DNA of 64,000 nt from Arthrobacter sp. FB24. GTDB lineage: Bacteria; Actinomycetota; Actinomycetes; Actinomycetales; Micrococcaceae. Location of the stretch: contig NC_008541.1 in assembly GCF_000196235.1 (NCBI RefSeq), positions 558,001 to 622,000 of the forward strand. The letters run 5' to 3'. Shown in pieces: positions 18,805-27,510 of the stretch (position 1 is its first letter; every line of letters starts with the position of its first letter). A program made the position numbers and the translations under genes. The notes under the pieces are model-generated. The model was not told the DNA's origin, did not search any database, and saw only the letters and a list, made by a program, of their open reading frames with translations.

Positions 18805-21777
18805 TTGAAACTCAAAAAGAGGGAGCCGGCCGGCAGGGCCGGCTCCGTGGGCCGGGTGGCCGCCGCAGGGCTCCTTGGGATGGCGCTGATCGCGGGACCC
18901 GGGTTGCCGGCCAGGGCCGAGCCGGCTCCGCCCTCCAATCCGGCAGCCGCCCCGGGCACCTTCGCGGAAGCGAACATTGCCGCGGACCGGACGGCCGCCA
19001 ATTTCTTTTACCGTATTCCCGCGCTCACCTACCTCGGGAACGACGTTGTACTTGCAGCGTGGGACGGCAGGCCCGGGAGCTCGGCCGACGCGCCGAACCC
19101 GAACTCGATCGTGCAGCGCCGCAGTATCGACGGCGGCGCAACGTGGGGTCCTTTGACCGTCATCGCTGCCGGCCATGTGGCTGATGCCAGCGGCCCCAAA
19201 TACGGGTTCAGTGATCCGTCGTACATCTACGACGCTGAGGCGAACAAAGTGTTCGCCCTGTTCGTTTACTCAAAGGATGCCGGCTTCTCTGCCAGCACCT
19301 ACGGCAACGACGACGCCGACAGGAATGTCATTTCCTCGGCCGTGGTGGAGTCCGCCGACGAAGGCCGCACCTGGAGCCAGCCCCGGTTCATCACAAGCGT
19401 CACGAAACCCGGAAGCAGTAAGACCAACCCGCAGCCGGGTGACGTACGCACCAACTTCGCGGCATCCGGTGAGGGGATCCAGCTCAAGTACGGCGCTCAC
19501 AAAGGCCGGTTGATTCAGCAGTACTCGGGTTACGTGCGTCAAGCCAACGGTTCGGAACTCTTCCAGGCCTACAGCGTCTATTCAGATGACCATGGCGCAA
19601 CGTGGCACAAAGGGGCCCCGATCGGCGACCGCATGGACGAGAACAAGACCGTGGAACTCTCCGACGGCAGGGTGCTGCTGAATTCGAGGGACAGCGGGAA
19701 CGGCGGCTATCGCAAAGTGGCCGTGTCCACCGACGGCGGCGCCAGCTACGGGCCGGTTACGCAGGACACCGAACTGCCGGACCCTGCCAACAACGGGTCA
19801 ATCTCCCGGATGTACCCGGCCGCACCGGAGGGCTCAGCCGAGGCAAGGAAGCTGATCTTCACCAATTCCAACTCCAAGGCCGCCAGGGAAAACGTCTCGG
19901 CGCGGGTGTCCTGTGACGACGGAGCAACGTGGCCCGGTGTCCGCACCATCCGTCCCGGCTTCTCCGCGTATTCAACCATTACCCGCCTGGCCGAGGGCAA
20001 GTTCGGCGTCCTGTACGAGGCGAACTACACGGACAACATACAGTTCGCCAGTTTCGACGACGCCTGGCTGAACTATGTCTGCGCTCCCGTGAACGTGCCC
20101 GCACAAACCATTGCGCCCGGTGTTGCGCAGCAGGTTCCGGTGACAGTTACCAACCAGGAAGCCCACGTCCTGTCGGGCGCCCGGGCCAGTATCTATACGC
20201 CAGCGGGATGGTCCGCCGCCACTGTGGACGTTCCTGACCTTGCAACGGGTAGCTCGGCCACGGTGAACGTCCAGCTCACACCGCCGGCCGGAGCTTCGGG
20301 TCCAACTTCCCTCAATGCGGCTTTCACCACTGCCGACGGAAGAGTGTCCCAGTACACGTTCGTTGCCAACAGTCCGGTAGCTCCCCAGGTTGGCCTGACC
20401 ATCGCAGGCTCAGCGCCGGCACGGGACGTGGCGGCGAACCCGTACAAGGAAGGCGAGGTGCTGTCTTACACCTTCGCGGTCAAGAGCACGTCGAACGTCA
20501 CGTCCAATGCCGTCCCCCTTTCCGGGACCTTCGAGACCGGGTTCCTGCCGCCGTCGGCCCCTAACTGCCGGTACAACAACCTTGCCGCCGGTGCCAGCTA
20601 CAACTGCACGACGCCTAAGCACACGCTTACTCCTGAAGACATAGCGCGCGGCTACCTCGTCCCTGTGGCTGAGTTCACCGTCACGGCCTCCGGCAATACG
20701 GCACTGACGAAGGCAGTGTCCTTCAAAGGAGCAGCCGTACCGTTGCGGGATGGCCTGCTGGCCGGATCGATCAGCGGTGCCCGGAATGATGCCGGACGTG
20801 ACCTCGCCGTGCAGCCGTATGCAGCCGGCGAGCAGGTGCCCTACACGTTTACCGTCAGCAACACCGGCCCCCTGGCCGCGGACGTTGTGCCGATTGCCGG
20901 CAATTTCTCACCCCTCGTACCCCCGGGCGCGGGAAACTGCCGGTGGCTCAACCTTGCCGCGGGAGGATCCTACGCATGCTCCACACCGCGGCACACCGTG
21001 ACCCAAAAAGAGGCGGAGGAGGGATTCTTCCGTGCCGACTCCACTTGGACAGTTGCTGCGTCCGGGCAGAGCAGCCGGGAATACCGTGTGGACGGCGGCG
21101 AAGTGGACCTCGCGATCCGGAACCCGAAGCTGGACGGCACGATCTCGGCTGAATGGGCCGATGCCGACGGCGACCGCTACGCGAGTGCCGGGGATTCCGT
21201 CACCTACACCTACGGCGTGGGAAATGCCGGCAATGTCGCGCTGACCGGCGTCACGGCTACGGATGCCGGCATTTCAGTGGACAGGCTGGGCATCGGGGAG
21301 ACAGCAACGGCAACCAGGGTGCACATCCTGACTCCCGCAGATATCGCGGCCGGCCAGTTGCCGGCCTCTCCGTTTGCCGCCTCTGCATCCAACGGGTCGC
21401 GGAACGTGCGCGTTGACGTGCAGGCCGGAGCGGTGGCCCTGCGGCTTCAGCCAGCCAAACCGGCGGCCGTTCCGGTGTTGACGGTCCAGGATTTCGACGG
21501 GCAGGTTCCGCCCGTCGACCTGGACACCAATGAAAAATACCGTAACGGCGAGAAGGTGACGCTCCGCGGCCTTCCCCACGGCCAGTGGTATTACGTCTAC
21601 CTGAACAAGCACGGCTTCCGCCTCGGCTGGATCTTTCCCACCACGGCGGACACGGTGGAGTTCCTCCTGCCCTCCACTGTGCAGAACGGGCGGGACGACG
21701 TGGTGGTCCTGGATTCCGAAGGGAAGCAGGTTTCCTTTGACCGACTTCAGGTCACACCGAAAGGGTCCATCGGCTGA
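18805..21777 (+). CDS. Secreted exo-alpha-sialidase (GH33) with tandem C-terminal domains, 990 aa
   Basis: Releases terminal sialic acid from glycoconjugates outside the cell. A signal peptide (KLKKREP start, hydrophobic AAAGLLGMALIAGPGL, cleavage near ARAEP) leads into a six-bladed sialidase. The Arg-triad start is in FFYRIPAL, and five Asp-box copies are visible: SIDGGATW, SADEGRTW, SDDHGATW, STDGGASY, SCDDGATW. The LYEANY stretch may hold the catalytic Tyr. Beyond about residue 385 come an NEW3/CARDB-like beta domain, two homologous repeats each with NCR-NLAAG-SY-C-TP-HT, and a DUF7507-type domain. TTG 18805 is eight bases behind AAAGGA and starts exactly at the signal peptide; the longer frame to 18730 lacks a ribosome site. 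No LPXTG anchor is present. Confidence 0.9.
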   Translation: MKLKKREPAGRAGSVGRVAAAGLLGMALIAGPGLPARAEPAPPSNPAAAPGTFAEANIAADRTAANFFYRIPALTYLGNDVVLAAWDGRPGSSADAPNPNSIVQRRSIDGGATWGPLTVIAAGHVADASGPKYGFSDPSYIYDAEANKVFALFVYSKDAGFSASTYGNDDADRNVISSAVVESADEGRTWSQPRFITSVTKPGSSKTNPQPGDVRTNFAASGEGIQLKYGAHKGRLIQQYSGYVRQANGSELFQAYSVYSDDHGATWHKGAPIGDRMDENKTVELSDGRVLLNSRDSGNGGYRKVAVSTDGGASYGPVTQDTELPDPANNGSISRMYPAAPEGSAEARKLIFTNSNSKAARENVSARVSCDDGATWPGVRTIRPGFSAYSTITRLAEGKFGVLYEANYTDNIQFASFDDAWLNYVCAPVNVPAQTIAPGVAQQVPVTVTNQEAHVLSGARASIYTPAGWSAATVDVPDLATGSSATVNVQLTPPAGASGPTSLNAAFTTADGRVSQYTFVANSPVAPQVGLTIAGSAPARDVAANPYKEGEVLSYTFAVKSTSNVTSNAVPLSGTFETGFLPPSAPNCRYNNLAAGASYNCTTPKHTLTPEDIARGYLVPVAEFTVTASGNTALTKAVSFKGAAVPLRDGLLAGSISGARNDAGRDLAVQPYAAGEQVPYTFTVSNTGPLAADVVPIAGNFSPLVPPGAGNCRWLNLAAGGSYACSTPRHTVTQKEAEEGFFRADSTWTVAASGQSSREYRVDGGEVDLAIRNPKLDGTISAEWADADGDRYASAGDSVTYTYGVGNAGNVALTGVTATDAGISVDRLGIGETATATRVHILTPADIAAGQLPASPFAASASNGSRNVRVDVQAGAVALRLQPAKPAAVPVLTVQDFDGQVPPVDLDTNEKYRNGEKVTLRGLPHGQWYYVYLNKHGFRLGWIFPTTADTVEFLLPSTVQNGRDDVVVLDSEGKQVSFDRLQVTPKGSIG

Positions 21778-21815
21778 CGTGGAGCAAGCAGAGTGACCGC
21801 GTCGTGAACCGTGGC

Positions 21816-21856
21816 GCCGGGCGGGCGGGAAACCGCCCGCCCGGCGTCGCGGTTTT
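21816..21856 (+). terminator. Rho-independent terminator after sialidase
   Basis: A 13-base GC arm (21816-21828) and its complement (21833-21845) enclose a GAAA loop. The helix extends outward through ACCG/CGGT, and TTTT follows at 21853-21856. Confidence 0.88.
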
Positions 21857-22070
21857 CCCTTCCGGGCTTCTCGCTGTGCCCGGTCGGAGCCTCGAATGAC
21901 AAAAGTACAACGACTGTTGTGTCCTATGTCATATTTGGCTCTCACTCTGTACTGTTTGACTCGGCTGGTCTCGCCGGATGACAGGAACTGTCGATTCGGC
22001 TGCCTCTTTCCCAGCTGACCGAGACCGGCCGCACGCCGGACCCGTACCTCATGAAAGGTTTCAGTCGCTC

Positions 22071-25000
22071 GTGAAATCAAAAGGAACAAGCCTTGTCCGG
22101 GTCGGGGGACTCCGGAAGGCGGCAGCACTGGCTGTTGGCCTCCCGCTGCTTCTCTCCTCCGTCGCAGTGGGTCCCGCTACCGCGGCGCCTGCCGAACCCA
22201 GCGGAGTCGAACAGGCCAAAAACGTCAACCCGACAGACTACAAGGACGGCCGTTACATCGTGGTCCTCGCCGAGAAAGCCGCGGCAGCGTACGACGGCGG
22301 AACGGCCGGCATAGCGGCAACCAAGCCGCAACAGGGCCGCAAACTTGATTCCGGCAGCCAGAACTACAAGGCCTACGACGCGCACCTCCGCAAGACCCAG
22401 CGGGAGGTCGCGTCCAAGCAGGGCGTCACCCCGTCCAAGCAGTTCACAGGCGCGCTCAACGGCTTCGTGGCTGAGCTCACGGCGGTGCAGGCAGCCGAGC
22501 TTGCCAAGGACAGCAACGTGCTTGTGGTGGCACCGGACGTGGAGAACGCCCCGGATTACACCACCACCGACTTCCTGAAGCTCACAGGCAGCGACGGCGC
22601 CTGGGCAAAGCAGTTCGGCGGCGAATCCGGAGCCGGCAAGGGCGTGGTGGTCGGTGTGATCGACTCCGGCTACGCCCCGGACAATCCCTTCCTGCAGGGG
22701 GATGCAGTGCAGCCGCTCAAGGGCAAGGCACAGGTGGGCGTCCCGTATCTCACCGCGGACGGCAAGATCGCCATGCTCAAGTCGGACGGCACGACTTTCC
22801 AGGGCGAATGCCAGAAGGGCATCGAATCAGGGGCATCCTTCGACGGAACCCTCTGCAACTCCAAGGTGGTCAGCGCCCGCTACTTCGCCGACTCCTTCCG
22901 TCAGTACGTGACACCCGAACACCGAGCCCCGGAGGAACTGATCTCCCCGGTGGACGTGGGCAGCCATGGCACACACACGGCCACCACCGCCGCCGGCAAC
23001 GCCAACGTGGAACAGGTGATCGACGGCGCCAGCTTCGGCAAAAGCTCCGGCGTCGCCCCGGCAGCGAAAGTCTCCGTCTACAAGGTCTGCTGGGAAGACG
23101 ACAATCCCAACACCGGCGGCTGCTATTCGTCCGCCTCGGTCGAAGCCGTTGACGCAGCCATTAAGGACGGCGTGGACGTCCTTAACTACTCCATTTCCGG
23201 CAACACCAACAGCACGACTGATCCCGTGGCCCTGGCGTTCCTGAATGCGGCTGCCGCAGGCGTGTTCGTCTCGGCATCGGCAGGCAACTCCGGCCCCGCC
23301 GTCTCCACGGTGAACCACGCCTCGCCGTGGCTGACCACCGTCGCGGCCTCGACATTCCCCAGCGACCTGCTCGGCACGGTGAAGGTGTCCGACGGCAGCA
23401 TGTTCCGGGGCGCGTCCATCATGAAATCGGAAGTCAAGGACGCCGCCGTGGTGGTGGCCGCCGACGCAGCTGCACCGGATGCGCCTACTGCCGCGAACCT
23501 TTGCGGCCCGGGAACGCTGGACGCCGCCAAGGTCACCGGCAAGGTGGTGGTCTGTGACCGCGGTGTCGTGGACCGGACGGCGAAGAGCCTTGAGGTCCAG
23601 GCGAAGGGCGGCGTTGGCATGATCCTGGTCAACCTGACCTCCAGCTCCGAGGACGCGGACAACCATGTCGTGCCCACCGTCCACGTCAATGCCCCCAAGA
23701 GCCTGGAACTGAAGTCCAAGCTTTCTGCCAAGCCGGCGCTCACGGTGAGCCTCGTCAAGGGCGATCTCACCGGCGAGCCATTGCCGCCGGCACCCCAAGT
23801 GGCCGGCTTCTCCTCTCGGGGCCCGAGCCTGGCCTCCGGCGGGGACCTCCTGAAGCCGGACATCTCCGCTCCCGGCGTGAATGTCCTCGCGGGCGTTTCC
23901 ACCATCGGCAACAACGGCGCACAGTTCGGCTTCATGTCCGGAACCTCCATGGCTGCCCCGCATATTGCGGGATTCGGAGCCCTGGTGCTCAGCAAGCAGC
24001 CCACCTGGTCGCCTGCCATGGTCAAGTCCGCCATGATGACCACCGCCTACCCGCTGGTCAACGCGGACGGCACTCCCAACCGGAACCCGTTTGAAGGCGG
24101 CGCAGGGCACATTGACGCCACCCGCGTGCTGGATCCGGGCCTCGTGTACAACTCGGACATCAAGCAGTGGCTGGCCTTCCTGAACGGCCAGGGCGTGGAG
24201 ACCGGTGCACCACAGGCCGGCAGCATTGCCGCACGCAACCTCAACCTGCCGTCCATTGCCCTGGGCAGCCTCGTGGGCGAGATCCAGGTCAAGCGCCAGC
24301 TCACTGCGCTGGTCCCGGGGAGCTACCGGCCCGCTGTGGACATGCCCGGTGTCGGTGTCCATGTGGAGCCGCAGGTGCTGAACTTCGCCAAGGCGGGGCA
24401 GACCCGTGAGGTCACCATCACCATCAAGAACGTCAGCGCACCGGTGGGCAAGTTCACTACGGGCACACTGACGTGGAAGGGGCCGCGCACGGTCAGCTCG
24501 CCCATTGCGGTCCGTCCGGTGGACGCCCAGATTGCGCCGTCGTTCTCCTTCAGCTCCGCGACCGGCACGGGCAGCGGCACCCTGGACCTGGTCTCCGGCT
24601 CGGATTCGCCCATCGCGGTGGGTGTTGAAGGGCTTGCACCGCTGTCCGAGACGGCCATCACCAAAACGCCCGGCGCTTACGCTGCAAAAAATGACGAACA
24701 CAACGCACTCGTCAAGGTGGAGGTGCCCGCCGGTGCGACTTTCGCGCGGCTGGGCGTCCAGGCCGAATCGGACGACGTTGACTGGGACATGGTGGTTTAC
24801 GCGCCCAACGGAAGCGGAGGCCTCGTGGCCACCCAGGTGGCAACGGCGTCGACCAGCGAGTTCCTGGACCTGGAATCGCCCCGTGCGGGCACCTACTACA
24901 TCGTGGCGAACCTCTACTCCACCCCGGACAACGGGCCCGCGTCCGCGGTCGTCCAGACGGTCTCGTTCCCCGGAAAGCCGGAGACGAAGCTCGCCGTCAA

Positions 25001-25208
25001 CCCGAATCCGATCATTGCCCCCAACGGTACGGCCACCACGGCGACAGCCAGCTGGACCGGCCTGGCACCGGGGTCCTACCTGGGCCGGCTGAGCCTGGGC
25101 GGAAACGGGATCAGGACGTGGATCAGCGTCAAGGTGGGCACCGGCACGGCGGCTGCCCCGGCCGGTGCCCCGGCGGTCACCCCCGTCGATGCCGTACCGG
25201 GGACCTAG
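22071..25208 (+). CDS. Secreted subtilisin-like serine protease (S8), copy 1, 1045 aa
   Basis: Large extracellular subtilase. A signal peptide (about 1-38, ending ATAAPAEP) and an I9-type propeptide (YKDGRYIVVLAEKA to about residue 165) precede the catalytic domain. The triad is Asp198 in VIDSGYAP, His299 in SHGTHTATTAAGN and Ser626 in GTSMAAPHIAG. A PA (protease-associated) domain is inserted at about 470-570 (GKVVVCDRGVVDRTAKSLEV), as in C5a-peptidase and plant subtilases. The C-terminal 350 residues form beta domains, including a pre-peptidase-like DDVDWDMVVYAPNGSGG segment. GTG 22071 starts the signal peptide; its nearest ribosome site (GAAAGG) is rather distant. It is a close paralogue of the gene at 27511, and two SSI-type inhibitor genes lie between them. 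Confidence 0.93.
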   Translation: MKSKGTSLVRVGGLRKAAALAVGLPLLLSSVAVGPATAAPAEPSGVEQAKNVNPTDYKDGRYIVVLAEKAAAAYDGGTAGIAATKPQQGRKLDSGSQNYKAYDAHLRKTQREVASKQGVTPSKQFTGALNGFVAELTAVQAAELAKDSNVLVVAPDVENAPDYTTTDFLKLTGSDGAWAKQFGGESGAGKGVVVGVIDSGYAPDNPFLQGDAVQPLKGKAQVGVPYLTADGKIAMLKSDGTTFQGECQKGIESGASFDGTLCNSKVVSARYFADSFRQYVTPEHRAPEELISPVDVGSHGTHTATTAAGNANVEQVIDGASFGKSSGVAPAAKVSVYKVCWEDDNPNTGGCYSSASVEAVDAAIKDGVDVLNYSISGNTNSTTDPVALAFLNAAAAGVFVSASAGNSGPAVSTVNHASPWLTTVAASTFPSDLLGTVKVSDGSMFRGASIMKSEVKDAAVVVAADAAAPDAPTAANLCGPGTLDAAKVTGKVVVCDRGVVDRTAKSLEVQAKGGVGMILVNLTSSSEDADNHVVPTVHVNAPKSLELKSKLSAKPALTVSLVKGDLTGEPLPPAPQVAGFSSRGPSLASGGDLLKPDISAPGVNVLAGVSTIGNNGAQFGFMSGTSMAAPHIAGFGALVLSKQPTWSPAMVKSAMMTTAYPLVNADGTPNRNPFEGGAGHIDATRVLDPGLVYNSDIKQWLAFLNGQGVETGAPQAGSIAARNLNLPSIALGSLVGEIQVKRQLTALVPGSYRPAVDMPGVGVHVEPQVLNFAKAGQTREVTITIKNVSAPVGKFTTGTLTWKGPRTVSSPIAVRPVDAQIAPSFSFSSATGTGSGTLDLVSGSDSPIAVGVEGLAPLSETAITKTPGAYAAKNDEHNALVKVEVPAGATFARLGVQAESDDVDWDMVVYAPNGSGGLVATQVATASTSEFLDLESPRAGTYYIVANLYSTPDNGPASAVVQTVSFPGKPETKLAVNPNPIIAPNGTATTATASWTGLAPGSYLGRLSLGGNGIRTWISVKVGTGTAAAPAGAPAVTPVDAVPGT

Positions 25209-25243
25209 CCCGGAACACCCTCAGCAAGTAAGAGAGCGTCATC

Positions 25244-25283
25244 AGGAACGTCCCGGTAGCCGCAAGGCTCCCGGGACGTTCCT
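25244..25283. terminator. Hairpin between protease gene and opposing inhibitor operon
   Basis: AGGAACGTCCCGG (25244-25256) pairs with CCGGGACGTTCCT (25271-25283). An inner AGCC/GGCT dyad can extend the stem. T-rich sequence follows on the plus strand. It probably ends both the protease gene and the convergent inhibitor operon. Confidence 0.8.
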
Positions 25284-25342
25284 GCGTTTGTGCCGGTCCT
25301 CTGTGGCTGGCTGCCAGTGGACCGCCGCGGAGCTCTGGCCGG

Positions 25343-25714
25343 TCAGGTCTGGCCGGTGGATCCGGGCGTGCCCCCGAACAAGGGGGCGAGGGAGCGCCAC
25401 CGCGCAATCTCGCAGCCGTCGGTCAGGCTGAAGCGGCTGTGGACAGGGCGGCCGTGGAACGTCCCCGTAACGATGGCCACCTGCGGGCCGCCGTACTGCT
25501 GGGTGCACATCATGTCCCGCCGCCGGGGCACGAAGAACACTTCGTCGCCGAAACGTTCGACGGCGGCTAGCGCCGCGGCGGGGTCCGGCAGCGTTGACCC
25601 GTTCATGGCGGCGGCCTGCGGCGTTACCCCGTGGCGCACCACGAGGCGGAACTCGTGCTCCGGAGCGCCCGGCACCTCGGTCAACCGGACAGTCAGATCC
25701 ACGTCGGCGGTCAT
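25343..25714 (-). CDS. SSI-like protein without signal peptide, 123 aa
   Basis: The C-terminal half matches Streptomyces subtilisin inhibitor (family I16): CTQQYGGPQVAIVTGTFHG with Cys70, and TDGCEIARW with Cys101, spaced like the reactive-loop disulfide of SSI. The first SSI disulfide is missing (Arg-Leu-Val-Val-Arg replaces the L-x-C strand), and there is no signal peptide or lipobox. The protein may therefore be cytoplasmic, or a degenerate copy of the inhibitor at 26660. By alignment P1-P1' are Gln72-Gln73, the same as in the other copy. Its ATG overlaps the stop of the upstream gene (TGATG). Whether it still inhibits a protease is unknown. Confidence 0.75.
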   Translation of the reverse strand: MTADVDLTVRLTEVPGAPEHEFRLVVRHGVTPQAAAMNGSTLPDPAAALAAVERFGDEVFFVPRRRDMMCTQQYGGPQVAIVTGTFHGRPVHSRFSLTDGCEIARWRSLAPLFGGTPGSTGQT

Positions 25715-26655
25715 CAGCTGCCCCGGACCTCGTCGATCAGTGGTGCCAGGGCCCCGAGCAACCGCCCCCGCAGCACCTGCGCCTCCGCGGAGAACGCCCG
25801 CTGGTGTTCAACGTACTCCGCCTTGCCGGCGGCTGTTTCGATCGGGATGGGCGGGTAACCCCACTCTTCGAGGTCGTACGGGGAGGCCTGCATGTCCATG
25901 GCCCGGACCCGCCAGGACAGTTCGAAGCAGTCCATGACGAGTTCACTGGGCAGGGCGGGCGCCAGCTTGTATGCCCATTTGTAGAGGTCCATGTTGGCGT
26001 GCAGGCATCCCGGCTGCTCCATGGCGCGCTGGTTTTCCCGGCTCGGAGCGAGTTCGTTCAGGGGCGTGGCATCCGGCGTGTAGAAGCGGAAAGCGTCAAA
26101 GTGCGAGCACCGGATCCGGTTGTCCTCCACCACACGGTCAGTGCCCTGTGACCCGAGGCGCAGCTGCAGGTATTCGTGGCGCAGTTCAAACTTGTCCTGG
26201 TGGTACACCATCGCCCACTCGTGCAGCCCGAAGCAGCCAAACTGGGCAGGCCGCGTTGCCGTGCCGCGCAGGATGATTTCGGCGAACTGCAGCGCCTCCT
26301 TGCGCTCGGCCAGAAAAGCTGCGAGGTCAACGGTTGCGGCGGTGGTCCCCGCCGAAAGGCCGGCGGCGGCGAGGTCGCCGTCGTCGAGCTTCCGGTAGTA
26401 CTTCCAATCGGCGCGGGCGGCTGCCTCAGCCCCCGTAAGGACCACTCCGGCACCCGGGTGCCAGCGCAGCAGCTGGCCCGGCTTTTGCGTGTAATACGTG
26501 AAGAGGAAATCCTCAACGGGGTGTTTCCTGCCGGCGGAGCGGCGGGCAAGGTAGGGGTCGGCGTAACGCCTGACCCGGGCCTGGTGGTCTGCTTCGTGCT
26601 GTTTCCAGCTGTCCGCCGGCAGCACCGTTTGCCGGCCGTGCTTCAGAATCTGCAT
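25714..26655 (-). CDS. Conserved actinobacterial protein, often annotated 3-methyladenine DNA glycosylase, 313 aa
   Basis: The N-terminal segment QHEADHQARVRRYADPYLARRSAGRKHPVEDFLFTYY (about residues 18-54), then LRWHPGAGVVLTGAEA, and the later RCSHFDAFRFYTPDATPLN and EQPGCLHANMDLYKWAYKLAPALPSELVMDCFEL blocks mark a well-conserved actinobacterial family. It is commonly labelled 3-methyladenine DNA glycosylase, but I see no helix-hairpin-helix or Mpg signature that proves this. ATG 26655 lies four bases after the inhibitor-lipoprotein stop; a longer open frame to 27306 would run through that gene and is rejected. It is the middle gene of a three-gene operon. A DNA-repair enzyme between two protease-inhibitor genes is unexpected. 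Confidence 0.7.
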   Translation of the reverse strand: MQILKHGRQTVLPADSWKQHEADHQARVRRYADPYLARRSAGRKHPVEDFLFTYYTQKPGQLLRWHPGAGVVLTGAEAAARADWKYYRKLDDGDLAAAGLSAGTTAATVDLAAFLAERKEALQFAEIILRGTATRPAQFGCFGLHEWAMVYHQDKFELRHEYLQLRLGSQGTDRVVEDNRIRCSHFDAFRFYTPDATPLNELAPSRENQRAMEQPGCLHANMDLYKWAYKLAPALPSELVMDCFELSWRVRAMDMQASPYDLEEWGYPPIPIETAAGKAEYVEHQRAFSAEAQVLRGRLLGALAPLIDEVRGS

Positions 26656-26659
26656 CAGC

Positions 26660-27217
26660 CTAGGAAGCTCCGCCCGCGGACCCCAAGATGTCCTTGGCCG
26701 AATTCCACAGGCCGATCTCGCAGCCGTCTTTGCGGCCAAAGGACGAATCCACCGGTGTGTCATCCACGATCCCGGTGACCGTGGCCTCCTGCGGGCCGCC
26801 GTACTGCTGGGTGCAGGCCTGGTCCGTGGCTCGGGGCGCAGGGCTGAGCACGGCAGGGTTCTCCTTGAGCGTGGTGCAGGCCGCCGCGGCTGAGGGGTGG
26901 CTGCTTTCAGCTGTCGGAACGCCGTCCTTGCATACCAAGGTGTAGTTGAGGGCCGCTTCCGATTCCGACGGCTTGACCATGATGGCGAGCTCGGCGTTCC
27001 CCTTGCCCGGGCCTGACGTAGATGGCGCCGCGGTCGGTGGAGGCGAGGGGGCCGGGACAGTCGTTTCGGTGTCAGGCGACTGCGTGGCCGTGGGACCGGC
27101 GGTACTCGAAGTGGCCGAGGGCGAAGGAGTCGGACCGCCCCCGCCGCCGCCCGGCGAACAGGCGGCGAGACCGGCAACGGATACCAGAACGAGTGCGTGA
27201 ATCCATGCCTTACGCAT
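26660..27217 (-). CDS. Lipoprotein with subtilisin-inhibitor (SSI, I16) domain, 185 aa
   Basis: A lipoprotein signal peptide ends in LAAC (lipidated Cys20), followed by a Gly/Pro/Ser/Thr linker (about 21-72) and an SSI domain (about 74-180). The four SSI cysteines are present: Cys96 (NYTLVC), Cys114 (AAACTT), Cys135 (CTQQYGGP) and Cys166 (DGCEIG), predicting the two classical disulfides. In SSI the reactive bond is Met73-Val74, two residues after the third Cys; the equivalent here is Gln137-Gln138, an unusual P1. SSI proteins are tight-binding inhibitors of subtilisins. The gene diverges from the second S8 protease and opens the operon ending convergent with the first. Membrane tethering would place it outside the cell, where both proteases pass. 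Confidence 0.85.
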   Translation of the reverse strand: MRKAWIHALVLVSVAGLAACSPGGGGGGPTPSPSATSSTAGPTATQSPDTETTVPAPSPPPTAAPSTSGPGKGNAELAIMVKPSESEAALNYTLVCKDGVPTAESSHPSAAAACTTLKENPAVLSPAPRATDQACTQQYGGPQEATVTGIVDDTPVDSSFGRKDGCEIGLWNSAKDILGSAGGAS

Positions 27218-27510
27218 TGCCGGTCCTCCTCATTTTGGTCCATTCTATCGCCGGAGCCGCACGGTGAACCCTGCCGTTCGGCCCGGGGTCCCGGGCTGCG
27301 GCCCACTGCGGCACCGGCGAACCGGCCGGCGCGGAGATCAAGGGAGATTAAAACTGTCCGGAAGATCTCGATTCCGCAGCCCCACTCCGGTATGTTTCTC
27401 CCATCACTGGATGTATGGCCTCACGCCCACGTTGCGCCGATGTGGACGGATACATCCGGGAGGTGGGACCGGCTACGCCACCGGTCCGGCAACCTAGGAG
27501 GCAGTTTGTC

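Noticed and set aside
22827..24701. 624-codon minus-strand frame opposite the first subtilase
   Set aside because: It is antisense to the catalytic domain with the full triad; there is no motif in the translation.
25714..27306. Single 530-residue gene instead of a 313-residue one
   Set aside because: The extra 217 residues are an Arg/Pro-rich shadow of the SSI lipoprotein in another frame; the family sequence begins at ATG 26655.
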